Shown piece after piece: positions 49,040 to 59,300 of a stretch of 64,000 nucleotides of DNA. The translations under genes and the position numbers were made by a program. Origin of the DNA: Gymnopus androsaceus JB14 (lineage: Eukaryota; Basidiomycota; Agaricomycetes; Agaricales; Omphalotaceae); NCBI GenBank assembly GCA_009733575.1, contig ML769460.1, forward strand, positions 5,501-69,500, in the 5' to 3' direction. Position 1 is the first letter of the stretch; each line of letters begins with the position of its first letter. The notes beneath the pieces were generated by a model that was given only the letters and a program-made list of their open reading frames with translations, was not told where the DNA came from and searched no databases.

Positions 49040-50615
49040 TCCTTTTCCGCAAGCTCGGTCTTGTCCGCCCAGAAAAAAGCTCAGGTACTAGCAGAGTTAA
49101 ATTGGTGGAAAAAGCACCTGGTTTCTAAATAGTCGAGTCTTCTTTCCATCATCGTTATTACGACTTTCAAATGATTTCCTTGAAGTAAAGATACTGTTTT
49201 GAAAATTTCTGATACAGTAATAGTCTGTCTCTCGTCTGCACTTTCTCTTCACCGTGTCCAACGTCCTCAACAGTCCCTTCGCGAAACGAAGCTCGCAAAG
49301 ATCCATCATGTTCGTGCAGGCACTACCAGCAGTACTATGGATACAATCCTTCTCCTACGCCAAACACAAACGCTACCGGAACGTATACCGATACTATCAC
49401 CTCTAGTCAGTGGCTCATACAGGTCCTTCTGCTGCTACTACGCCCGTGAACGAAAAGAAGGCAGATTCGGAGGCTGGAATTGCTGGGGCTGGATCTGGGA
49501 TGGTACCTGCTGTGAATGCGTAATGCATAGCGACGTACACTTGGATATGGAGCATGATACGGACGACCTAATATGGACGTATGGACTTTCTTTTCTGGTT
49601 ATGACCTTCCAGCTTGTTACGACTGCAACGAATCGAATCGACACGCAAACGGATGTAGGTATCCGTATACCCAGTTTCCAGAGTTTTGCTTTTGGCTTTG
49701 TGTTTGTATTTTCAGTGATTATCTTGTTCTTAATGGGTTTATTCTTTTTTATGCTACAGAGACAGACGTTCCAGCTATGCAGCAAGCCCGTCCAGTGCTC
49801 GTCCTTGGGTCAGTAACGCCGCTGCGGCGCTGCCTACATATGTCATAAGTTACACGGGGTTCAATTGACAACGAGAACATTTCTTTTCTCGACGTCCACT
49901 ACAACACTACTTAACCTATTTTTTTCATGTCGACTTTACTCGTTTCCACCTGCACTTGTGGCGCCTATCCACAGAGGACGGCTTTTTCCTCGAATAAAGT
50001 TCCATTTAAAATGTAAGCCTCTCATTTCCTCGTGTACTCGCTTGATACTTAATATCCTCCTCTCAGGCATAGCGGGCATTGACGGCGATACGGTCATCGT
50101 TATGATGGACAGTGATTCCCTTCGCGGAATGGGTTCCCACTCGTCATCCCTTAGCCCACGTATCTTTCTGGCACTTATATGCTTTGCTATTAAAACCATT
50201 AGCTGCGCACTCGATGAGTAGGCATCCCCTTTGATAAGATTAATCCGAACGCAAGCTCGGTTGCTGCTTCTGTCAATAATATCAAGTCGGAGTCATTGGA
50301 GTTTATCTTGAACAGGGGGGCCGCGTAGCCTATGTTTTCGATGCCCTCACCCAAAATGTATTAACCAGCTTGAAGGAGGGCGACTTTGAAGATACTAATA
50401 TCGGGCTTGATGATGCCAAGCGATCGTTTCTTTTTTTTGTTTGTTTGTTTGCTTTATTGTTTCTATGTATACTACAGCACGATATTCTAAAATAATTCAA
50501 TATCCAAAACCTTTCCATAGATTGTCCCAGAGGTTGGAGTGAAATGAAATGAGAAAAAATAGACGAGCTCAGTTGATGTAACTGGGAGATTAAATTATCC
50601 TCAAAGTGCACGGTA
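49040..50615. other. Foreign segment between HSP20 units 2 and 3
   Basis: Sequence not shared with the HSP20 units. A plus-strand open frame at 49199-49816 (205 codons) has no recognisable domain; another frame over the same part reads CSCRHYQQYYGYNPSPTPNT, which might be a relic of a secreted Thr/Pro-rich protein. Further right, short protein-like pieces appear: GIDGDTVIVMMDSDSLRGMG near 50080-50140, and VIGVYLEQGGRVAYVFDALT with SLKEGDFEDTNIGLDDAKR near 50290-50425. I cannot assign these to a family. They look like fragments of one or two broken genes. Confidence 0.35.
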
Positions 50616-50713
50616 TTCCGCTCTGCTTGAGATCCTTCGCTTTGACCGAATTCCGTACATTCCAAAATTTTACTTGATACAATATTATTACTACACTTTA
50701 ATCGTCACGCTAT

Positions 50714-51297
50714 TCATCCAATAGTAATCTTCTTCGGTGCAGCCTCAGTCCCAGATTTAGGGAAAGTGACCGTTAAAACTCCATTTTCCATCGAAGCTTT
50801 GATCTCCTCTTCCTATACAAACAACGCAGTCAGAAAAAAATCATCATCCACTCGAACGAACAAAGAAACCTACCTTGACTCCCTGAGGCAACTTCAAAGT
50901 CCTCGAAACCTTTCCGAATCCTCTCTCGCGGATGAGATATCCCTCCTGTTCATGCTCAGAAGAGATCTTGCTTTCGCCGGAGATGGTCAATTGGCCATTT
51001 TGCAGGTCGATCTGCACATCCTCTTTTTTGAGGCCGGCAGTTCGAAAGTCGCGGTGACTGTGTTCTTTGATTGATCTTCGTGAAGATCCATCCTGTTATC
51101 CATGTGTCAGTGAGTGTCAGTGAGATAAGTCGTGCGGATGGGAGGAAACGAACGTACTTTGGCTTCATAGCCTGAGTAACAGCGTTGAGGACAGAGCTCT
51201 GGCGCCTGTTTTGTTGCCCTGGAGATGGAGCTGACGCCTCGTCGAAGAAGCGGTCAAAGTGGTAGAAGGGCTCGTAGTAGTAGAGACTAGTAGACAT
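50714..51297 (-). pseudogene. HSP20 copy 3, 1-nt deletion in alpha-crystallin exon
   Basis: The first exon is intact (MSTSLYYYEPFYHFDRFFDE ... SSVLNAVTQAMKPK). In exon 2, where copy 4 reads CTGCCAGGCCTCAAA (LPGLK), this copy reads CTGCCGGCCTCAAA, one base shorter near 51044. The frame becomes LPASKKRMCRS and stops soon after. The remainder (QNGQLTISGESKISSEHEQE, exon 3 TEAAPKKITIG) is otherwise almost identical to copies 1 and 4. Promoter elements are intact. If the missing base is an assembly error the gene would be functional. Confidence 0.88.
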
Positions 51298-51375
51298 CGC
51301 AGTAAATGTGGGTTTTTGTTTGACGACCTTTGGAGGCTCGGAGAAACGACTTTTATACGTTTTGGATGTTTGCTA

Positions 51376-51501
51376 GAATGTTCTACATCGTTGTCGAAGT
51401 TTCGTCACAGTTGCGTTCATACATTGAACATTAAACATTCTAGATCTATGTCTTCGCAAGGAAATATGACGCAGTCTTGAAGTATGTCGAAATTTCTAGA
51501 A
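51376..51501 (-). promoter_or_regulatory. Heat-shock elements of HSP20 copy 3
   Basis: GAAtgTTC at 51376-51383 and three-part GAAatTTCtaGAA at 51489-51501, upstream of the start at 51297. The foreign segment begins at 51519, just beyond the distal element, so the promoter core is kept. Confidence 0.75.
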
Positions 51502-51960
51502 CACTGGCGAAATTCCTGACTGATACACGAGTCTGAATGTAGGGTACTCGAGCGCTAATCTAGTCTCGGTCCCAGATTTTGGCCCTTGCCGTGTGATAAA
51601 GATAAAATCTTTCCTCCTTCCTTCCTCCCTGACATGATTTGAAATCATCAAGAAGCTGCGCACTGAAGATGAATCTTCGAAAGGTTACTCCAAGTCAGAA
51701 ACCATCCTTTACAAGTCACATAGGCGTGTTTGCTCATCGCATAAGCTGCTCATGTCGGAAAAAAGCCACGGAGGATCAGGCGTTCATGATGACTCGCGAT
51801 TTGACTGGCATCTACCGGAATTTGCAAAACCCTGCTTTTCCCTGCCGGAATTTGAACTACATAAAGGGCAAACGTCCCATGAAGCATCCCCAACTGCTGG
51901 TTCAGTTCCAACTTTCGCCGTCGCATACTAGAAGACGTTCAATTTCGTTTCATCACGACT

Positions 51961-53086
51961 ATGCATCTCACACCGACCTTTCTTCCAATCCTCATGCATG
52001 CCCTTGTCTCTGTCGCACGTGCAGTGCCTCTACACGCAAATGTAGGTGCACCTTTCTAGCTAATAACAGTGCACCAGAATACCATGAGCTTATCCACCTT
52101 CTCCATTGTAGGCTGGCCTGGGTGATCTAGCAATACGCGCGCCATCAGATCTCATATGTGTCGTCACAGGCCAGCAAGGTGGCACTTCCACCGTGCACGA
52201 CGAACATCGAACCACGGAAATGGTGAAATGGGTTTTCCAGGACAGGGCTGTGATGGAAAAAGTCCTAGGGCAGACGAACCCTCTCCAGATTACCTATCCA
52301 AATCCCTATCCCTACAGGATTAGAAAGCTCTATGACCAGCCGGGCTTGAGGACAATTTACCAGTCTATTGAGGAGGTCTCGGGGGTCCGACTCTCATACC
52401 TTCAGATCGTAGGTGGGCTTAACTCTTGCAAGGAATCGGGCCTTCAGACCAAACCTTGCAATATACTTGTTGGTGAGAATGCGAAGGGGGATATGTTCGG
52501 AATTATAAACAGCGGAAGAGCAAATGGTCTACGAGGCTCAGTGGCACTAGGTACGTTAATCGGCGTGTTATCTGGATAGAATACAATTCGATCATGGCCT
52601 CATCGTAATGTTCTCCAGCTTCTTTCAGCAGATTCCCGATCAAGGGGACGCCGAATTTGAATGTGGCAGTGAATAACCTAGCAAAGTCTTCGGTACGATG
52701 GTTATTCGAGCAACCAGAGATGATCGCAAAGTTCGGATCTTTAGTAATTGCTTTCTTGAATGACTTCCCCCTTGAAAGTATTTCACCAAACGAGTCTGTT
52801 CATTTTCAATTTTACGGCGCACCCGGTTCTCCCTGCGCCGAAAAAAAACCTTGCTTTGCTCTTGTGGGAATCAATGATGAACACGCTGCCGGTTCTGTAC
52901 ATTATGGAGCGGTATGGGATTATGATTACGGATTGGGAGTTAATAGAAGCAGACAGCCTATTGTTGTTGCACAAGTTACAATTCCAAGAGGTACGTAAAC
53001 CACATCTATGTCGATCTTTGTCTCATTGCTGTTCAGCTCAGCAGATTGCCTCGACCCACGCCTCTGAACATGGCAGCCCACAATGA
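51961..53086 (+). CDS. Putative secreted protein of unknown family
   Basis: Exons 51961-52041, 52112-52550, 52619-52990 and 53037-53086 join in frame to give 313 residues. The N-terminus, MHLTPTFLPILMHALVSVAR, looks like a signal peptide cut near AVPLHAN. The mature part has AIRAPSDLICVVTGQQGGTS, QITYPNPYPYRIRKLYDQPG, LRTIYQSIEEVSGVRLSYLQ, KPCNILVGENAKGDMFGIIN, NLAKSSVRWLFEQPEMIAKF, VHFQFYGAPGSPCAEKKPCF and ALVGINDEHAAGSVHYGAVW. Two segments share a pattern (L/FQ..G..nSC...KPC..LVG.N), one in exon 2 and one in exon 3, suggesting an internal duplication with paired cysteines. I do not recognise the family. All four splice junctions are canonical, which supports a real gene. Confidence 0.65.
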
Positions 53087-53892
53087 CTATGAATCTTTCG
53101 ATTTAGAGCATCATCCTAATGAAATCCTTCAGCTTATGTTAAAGACCCTGGAGGTTGTGATTAGGATAGGCTCGGCTACAGGAGAATTCGAATAAATTGA
53201 TTTTTGGAACGCATATTGAATATATAAAGGAAGTGTTTTCAACGAACTTCTTCAATTCAGAGCATTGAATGAAGGAGCCATTGAATAAGTATACGAAGTA
53301 TGTACTAAGCTTCGCCCTTTTTCATCGGTGACAATTCAGGTTGTTCCCTTCCGCCAGATGTCGTTTTCTGGACTTGAAATTGTTTTTGAACTGTCACACG
53401 ACTGGAAGAGCCAAAGCGTTATTTACGAAGCATTTGAGTGAACGCGCGAGTAAATCAATTGAACGTATAATAACCACCTGTAATTTCAATCACAACTGTT
53501 TCTGCGTTTCCCCATTCTTATACAGCTTCTGTCTTCTCTAAAATTCCAGAATCTCCGCCATCGAGGCATCAAGGATTCAAGGATCGGCTGCTCCTGTTTT
53601 ACCTCAATGTACTTATAGTCGAGTATTTATTCTGAAATTCGTGCCACAGACGAGTAGTTTTTTGGTAGGTGGCCCATAATTCTGGAGGATCCGCAGGAAG
53701 AACGCGTCGACAATCGAAGCACAGGGTCGCGTGCGAATGGAAAGCACGTGAGAGTTCAGGTCGCGTTGCCTGTTTGACCTTAACTAATTAGTTTCATTTT
53801 CTGCTCTTGAGCTGTATTGGAGCTATCAAACGGCTCAGCTCAAACTCTTTGACAGGAGACCTTTAGGAACTAACAGCTGCGGAATAGCCGCA

Positions 53893-54436
53893 ATGCCTGC
53901 AGTGCGAATCGTAGCTCGTCTACGGCCCCCACTTCCTGGTGAAGTCTGCGATGACGGTGTCGTATCGCATCGGAAAGTCGATAAAGAGAACGCAGAACCC
54001 AAGAAATCCGCTAATAATTCTGGGCCTGGAATCATCATGACCAAAGAAGGCTCATCTCAGCATTATCCGTTTCATTCTGCTTATGGGCCAGATGATTCTA
54101 CGACCCAAACGCTCTTCATACACGACATGCTTCCATTGGTCGACCAAGTTTTTCTGGGCGGACAGTAGGTGAGTCTTAATCAATGAAACTGAACGAAACG
54201 TTGACTTTGCCCTAGCTCCGGAAAGACTTACACGATGCAGGGAAATGGTTTAGATGACAGAGGCCTTATTGGTCTTGTCGTCGACGAGATTTTCAAACGA
54301 CTCGGTGCTGCAGGTGGAACACTGAGCATGTCTTATCTCGAACTATACCTCGACGCACCATACGATCTCCTTGTTCCTCCCAGTTCCAGACAAAAGTTAC
54401 AAATACTATCTACGTCCTCCGCAGGGACTACTTCTT
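53893..54436 (+). pseudogene. Kinesin motor gene, 5' fragment cut at the insertion edge
   Basis: MPAVRIVARLRPPLPGEVCD begins a kinesin motor domain and continues with YGPDDSTTQTLFIHDMLPLV, then across an intron SGKTYTMQGN (P-loop), LIGLVVDEIFKR and MSYLELYLDAPYDLLVP (family pattern SYLEIYNE.IYDLL). Homology ends at about 54436, where HSP20 spacer sequence starts, so switch I, switch II (DLAGSE) and the rest of the protein are missing. An in-frame TAG precedes the likely splice donor (cagtag|gtgagt), suggesting further decay. Any product would lack motor activity. Confidence 0.8.
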
Positions 54437-54830
54437 CAGTTCTCTTGGTTTGATTCTTTTCTTTTGGGTAGGCTTAGACTGTCTGCTTGTGAAATAACTA
54501 AATAACTAGGAGTAGTAGGCAAAAAAAGTCTCGTTGTTCATTTGCTAAGAGGACACGGGTTTAGAATATGGTCGGATATATAGGCGTCAAAGAAATTTGC
54601 TCATTGGCTTTGAACAACCTGGACCAGGAGCCTATACAATGTGTACTGAACCTGCAGTCTCAAAGGCATTTGAGGATTTAGCACTACGACGAGCAACTTG
54701 AACCTCCGAATCGGCACTGCGGCCTGGAGAATTTAATATCACTTGCTTTGACCTTCGGTACGCGGATTTCTTTTTTCGTTTCGTTTTCTCCATTCACGAA
54801 GCATCTCAATCTGTGGAACACGTTACTCCA
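54437..54830 (-). repeat. Detached promoter/spacer part of HSP20 unit 3
   Basis: Closely matches the spacer upstream of copies 1 and 4 (gacacgggtttagaatatgg, gcactgcggcc, cgttttctccattcac), but its HSP20 gene is 2.9 kb away at 50714-51297 because of the inserted segment. It leads directly into the 3' flank of copy 4. Confidence 0.8.
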
Positions 54831-54905
54831 AGTCTTATCCTATATATGTACATTCCAAAATTTTATATGATACAATATTATACTACACTTCAATCATCAT
54901 GCTAT

Positions 54906-55489
54906 TCATCCAATATTAATCTTCTTCGGTGCAGCCTCAGTCCCAGATTTAGGGAAAGTGACCGTTAAAACTCCATTTTCCATCGAAGCTTTGATCTCCT
55001 CTTCCTATACAATACAACACAACGCAGTCAGAAAAAAATCATCATCATCCACTCAAACGAACAAGAAACCTACCTTGATTCCCTGAGGCAACTTCAAAGT
55101 CCTCGAAACCTTTCCGAATCCTCTCTCGCGGATGAGATATCCCTCCTGTTCATGCTCAGAAGAGATCTTGCTTTCGCCGGAGATGGTCAATTGGCCATTT
55201 TGCAAGTCGATCTGCACGTCCTCTTTTTTGAGGCCTGGCAGTTCGAATGTAGCAGTGACTGTGTTTTTTGATTGATCTTCGTGGAGATCCATTCTGTTAT
55301 CCATATGTCAGTGAGATGAGTCGTGTGGATGGGAGGAGACGAACGTACTTTGGCTTCATAGCCTGAGTAACAGCGTTGAGGACAGAGCTCTGGCGTCTGT
55401 TTTGAGGCCCTCCAGACGGAGCTGAAGCCTCGTCGAAAGAAGCGGTCAAAGTGGTAGAAGGGCTCGTAGTAGTAGAGACTAGTAGACAT
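54906..55489 (-). pseudogene. HSP20 copy 4, 1-nt insertion in exon 1
   Basis: Starts MSTSLYYYEPFYHFDRFF. The plus strand then has gtcgaaagaagcg where copies 1 and 3 have gtcgaagaagcg, one extra A near 55435. The frame therefore becomes RRGFSSVWRASKQ instead of DEASAPSGGPQNR. The rest of exon 1 (SSVLNAVTQAMKPK), exon 2 (MDLHEDQSKNTVTATFELPG through TLKLPQGIK) and exon 3 (KASMENGVLTVTFPKSGTEA, KKINIG) are open and splice-competent. Only the start of the protein is affected. It is either a young pseudogene or an intact gene with a homopolymer error. Confidence 0.87.
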
Positions 55490-55567
55490 GGCAGTAAATG
55501 TGGGTTTTTGTTTGACGACCTTTGGAGGCTCGGAGAAACCACTTTTATACGTTTTGGATGTTTGCTA

Positions 55568-55695
55568 GAATGTTCTGCGTCGTCGTAGTTTTCGTCACAG
55601 TTGCGTTCATACATTATACATTGAACATTCTAGATCTAAGTATGTCTTCGCAAGGAAATATGACGCAGTCTTGAAGTATGTCGAAATTTCTAGAA
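55568..55695 (-). promoter_or_regulatory. Heat-shock elements of HSP20 copy 4
   Basis: GAAtgTTC at 55568-55575 and GAAatTTCtaGAA at 55683-55695, upstream of the start at 55489, matching copies 1 and 3 in position. Confidence 0.75.
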
Positions 55696-56337
55696 CACTG
55701 GCGAAATTCCTGGTACATAGTTCTCTTGGTTTGGTTCTTTTGGGTAGGCGTAGACTGCCTGCTTGTGAAATAACTAGGAGTAGTAGGCAAAAAAAAGTCT
55801 CGTCGCTCATTTGCTAAGAGGACACGGGTTTAGAATATGGTCGGACAAACAGGCGTCAAAGAAATTTGCTCGTTGGCTTTGAACAACTCCTTCTCGAAAC
55901 TTCTTGCTGGTGGACCAAAAGCCTATACAATGTGTATGATTGACTACCTAACCTGAGGCTTCAAGGGTATTTGAGGATTTACCCTCCGAATCGGCACTTG
56001 CGGCCTGGAGAATTTACGCGGATTTCTTTTTTTGTTTCGTTTTCTCCATTCACGAAGTGTTATCTGTTCATCTCAATCTGTGGCATACGTTACTCCGAGT
56101 CTTATCCTACATTCCAAATTTTACTTATCCCCGACACTGACCGAAGGGAAGGGGAGGGTCCTGTTTGCAGCGATCGGTCAAAAAGTCGCCAAAAACGATG
56201 CTTTTAGGAAGGTTGTTCCCAGGCGCCACGTTTCGCCACGTTTTTTTTACTTCCTTGAAACATATGTTTCTGCTTCCGCTGCTTTCTCGTCTACCCCCAT
56301 CGTCCTCGTTAGACGTTGGCCTTTGACCTTCCTCAAT

Positions 56338-59300
56338 ATGACTACCTTACACGAAATCTACATTGATATTTTATCTTCAATCCCTCGTTGGATTTTACCC
56401 GAAGCTCATGAATTGAGGCGCGTACAGCTTACAAAGTTAAACATCTCCGAGTTGTCCTCGGTTGCTTCAAATCGTGACCCTGTACGAAAAAATAAGCTTT
56501 ATTTAATCGACAAAATACTTGGTATGTGTTCCGGTCAACCTGCAGATACTAGTACACCCCCTGGATATGACATATATCCATCCATTTGCACGCTGTATCA
56601 ATCACGTTTTGGTAGCATCATCTATCGTTCACTCATCAAGTCTATCCCCGCTGATTCCCTCACCGAACGAAAGCCCAATGTATACGCTGTTCCTGAATTC
56701 ATTCCGTCTATCAAGCAGGCCTTAAAATCATGCACATCGACTGATATCCTACAGTTTACCACCGCCGTCTCAGTGAAATCAGCTGTTAAAAATGGCTCTA
56801 CCGTTTATCGCGTCAAAAATCCGAAAATTGAATCCTTAGATCTCCTTACACTACTCTGTAAGGTTTTTCAACACGACTACCTTTCATTATATAATCTATC
56901 AACTCAAACGCTCATTGAAGTCTTCATCAATGAAAATTCTGAGATATACGATCGTGTCACCCAATGCGATTTAGATTCTTTGATTTTTGAAGTGATGCAA
57001 GGTCGCGGGTACCCAACCTCAATACTCAATGGTATTCGCTCAGCCTTCACTATATATGTTTCACGCTTAGATGCTGGCCGTCCGGCCCCTGGTTCTTTGA
57101 ACGATCGTAGACGACTGGAAAGGAAGGAAGCACGTATCGAGCATGCTGCCGCCGAGGTGCAAGCTCTAAAAATCGCAAAGGATATTTGGCCCCAGCCCAT
57201 CCCTCAATCTACAATCATGGATTGCATTACTTCGTATCGCCAGTCAATCCAATTCAAGCCCATTTCTATTTGCGCCTCATGTGGTACAGATGATCGCGCG
57301 AGAACCGGGTCCTATGTACCCATTAGTTCGCTACCATCGTTGGACATTCTCCGTGTTAATAACTCTTACATTCTTGAGCATACGCCGTTATCGCGCTTCA
57401 AGTACATACATAAATCATTGGACGGTCTCCTGTTGGAACCCAAAGGCATACGCGCATTGGACAATGATTGTAACCAAGTTGAACTGTACCTGTGCATACA
57501 ATGTTATGGTCCCTTGTGCAAGAATACAATGCCTCGTTTAGCTTTGAATAATAACATGTACCGCGGTGAGCTTCCTCCTGATCTTCAAGATATAACCTGG
57601 ATTGAAGAAATGGCTTGTGCTTTATACCGCACTACTGCACACGTCGCTCGTATCTACGGAAGTTCAGCAGAAACAGACCCTCTGCAATTGAAGGGCAATA
57701 CATGCGCTCATCCAATGAATATTTTTCACAATGCAACGACGCTACCGTGGGCTCCTACAGACCTCAATAATTTGATTACTATTGTCTTTGTTGGACCCCG
57801 AAAACTACGTCGCGAAGATCTACACAAACTTACACCTTACGTTGTTCGTAAACCCAAGATTGCAGCGTTGCTCAATTACCTGCGGGCCCACGACAAGCTG
57901 TATGCAGGACTACCACCGTTAGATCAGAATATTTTGGATTTATATCCAGAAGATGGTGTTCTTCCTGGACTAGAGGACCGAATAATCTATGACCACGACA
58001 CCGATCCGGAACAAATGTTTGAGGAAGAGACTTCCAGTTTCGATCAACATCCTGCTCAATTAGCAGATGGCAGTGGCATATTCCTAGAACGTTCGGGTGT
58101 ATATGATCCCGAGTCGAACACAGTCCCGGCACGGAACATGACCTCCTCTGCGCTACATAACATAGCCGTGGCATCTAACCCTGATTCGTTCACCCATATT
58201 CGATACAACTATGACCCAATAACGGAATACAACAACCCTGATCTTTTCCCCAGCATGTTCCCCACGTTGTTTCCTTTGGGGATTGGCGGTTTCGAAGATA
58301 GCGGGCGTAATCCCTCCGTTTCTCTTGAGTTCCATGCCAAACATCTCCTCGACTCCGCTGATCGTTCTTTCCGATATCACTACTTCTACATATTCGTTGT
58401 TCTTAACTTAATCCAACGACGCAAAGCCCATCTCCACACCTCGCTCTCTATAAAATCTAGTCGTTTTGCTACTATTGCTCCCGCTCTAATTGCAGTGAAC
58501 CCCGATGTGCTAAACACTCTCGCCAATAATATCCGCGATGAGTTCAATCCTTCGCTTTTCACACCTGAAGAAAAAAATGCGCTGCTTCTATTAAAAGAAG
58601 TTAATACTATCTCCAGCAAGGTGCCCGGTTCCCAAGCTTCTAAGGTCTACGCTCGACATGAAATCCGTAGCTATTTCTCTCACTTTGGCCTCCCCACGCT
58701 TTTCTTTACCTTCAATACATCTGCTACGCATAGCCCCATATTCCAGGTTATATTTGGTAATGATGATATTGACTTGGACTCTGATCACCCAGCTCTTCCT
58801 AGCACTCGTTCTGATAGGGCACGCAATGTAGCAAAGGATCCCGTCGCTGGAGCCGACTTTTTTGAGTTCATGCGCATCTGCTTGTTCCAAGATTTGTTCG
58901 GGTGGGATTTTAAAGCTGGCAAATCATTCGCTAGTGGTGGCATTTTTGGCAAAATTCGTGCACACTATGGATCCGCTGAGCTCACTGAAAGAGGTCAATT
59001 CCACGGTCATTATCTAATTTGGTTAACAGGAGCACATAATCCATCGGAAGTGCACGCTCTGATGCGAAAATCAGGGGAGTATCGCCAGCGCTTTTTCGCA
59101 TTTTTTGAAGGGATGATATACCATCACTTGCCCGATGTGGATGCTGTCGTTGATCCAGCGTATGAGCCTCGATTTGAAATGCCTCCCCATCCACCCCCAA
59201 AAAACATCGAGGACCCCAGTATGCAAAAAGCTGCGAATCTGACATGGGAGCTTGACTTTGAGATGCAACATAAGAAGATTGGCGAGCGACATCAAAGGCA

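Larger units (their letters stand above)
51519..54436. mobile_element. 2.9-kb inserted segment splitting HSP20 unit 3
   Basis: Copy 4's promoter runs on as ggcgaaattcctggtacat then agttctcttggttt. In unit 3 the first part stops at 51518-51520 (ggcgaaattcctg) and the second resumes at 54437 (agttctcttggttt), with only about six bases missing. The DNA between is therefore an insertion or filler. It carries an intact secreted-protein gene and a kinesin fragment that is cut at the right boundary. The stretch 53087-53892 between those genes holds nothing recognisable. No terminal repeats or target duplication are visible, so the mechanism is unknown. Confidence 0.6.
46513..56127 (-). repeat. Array of duplicated HSP20 units interrupted by foreign segments
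   Basis: Each unit, read right to left, has a spacer (hallmarks gacacgggttta, gcactgcggcc, cgttttctccattcac), an HSE-bearing promoter, an HSP20 gene and a 3' flank (ttccaaaattttactt.gatacaatatta). Units 1 (46513-47780) and 2 (47781-~49035) are directly adjacent. Unit 3 runs from ~50615 to 51518 and resumes at 54437-54830. Unit 4 (54831-~56085) is adjacent to the 3' flank of a fifth unit (to 56127) that the Helitron cuts. Foreign DNA lies at ~49040-50615 and 51519-54436. Confidence 0.8.

Noticed and set aside
49438..49785. Minus-strand 115-codon ORF opposite a plus-strand ORF of 205 codons
   Set aside because: Neither frame shows domains. The region is likely non-coding or relic DNA.
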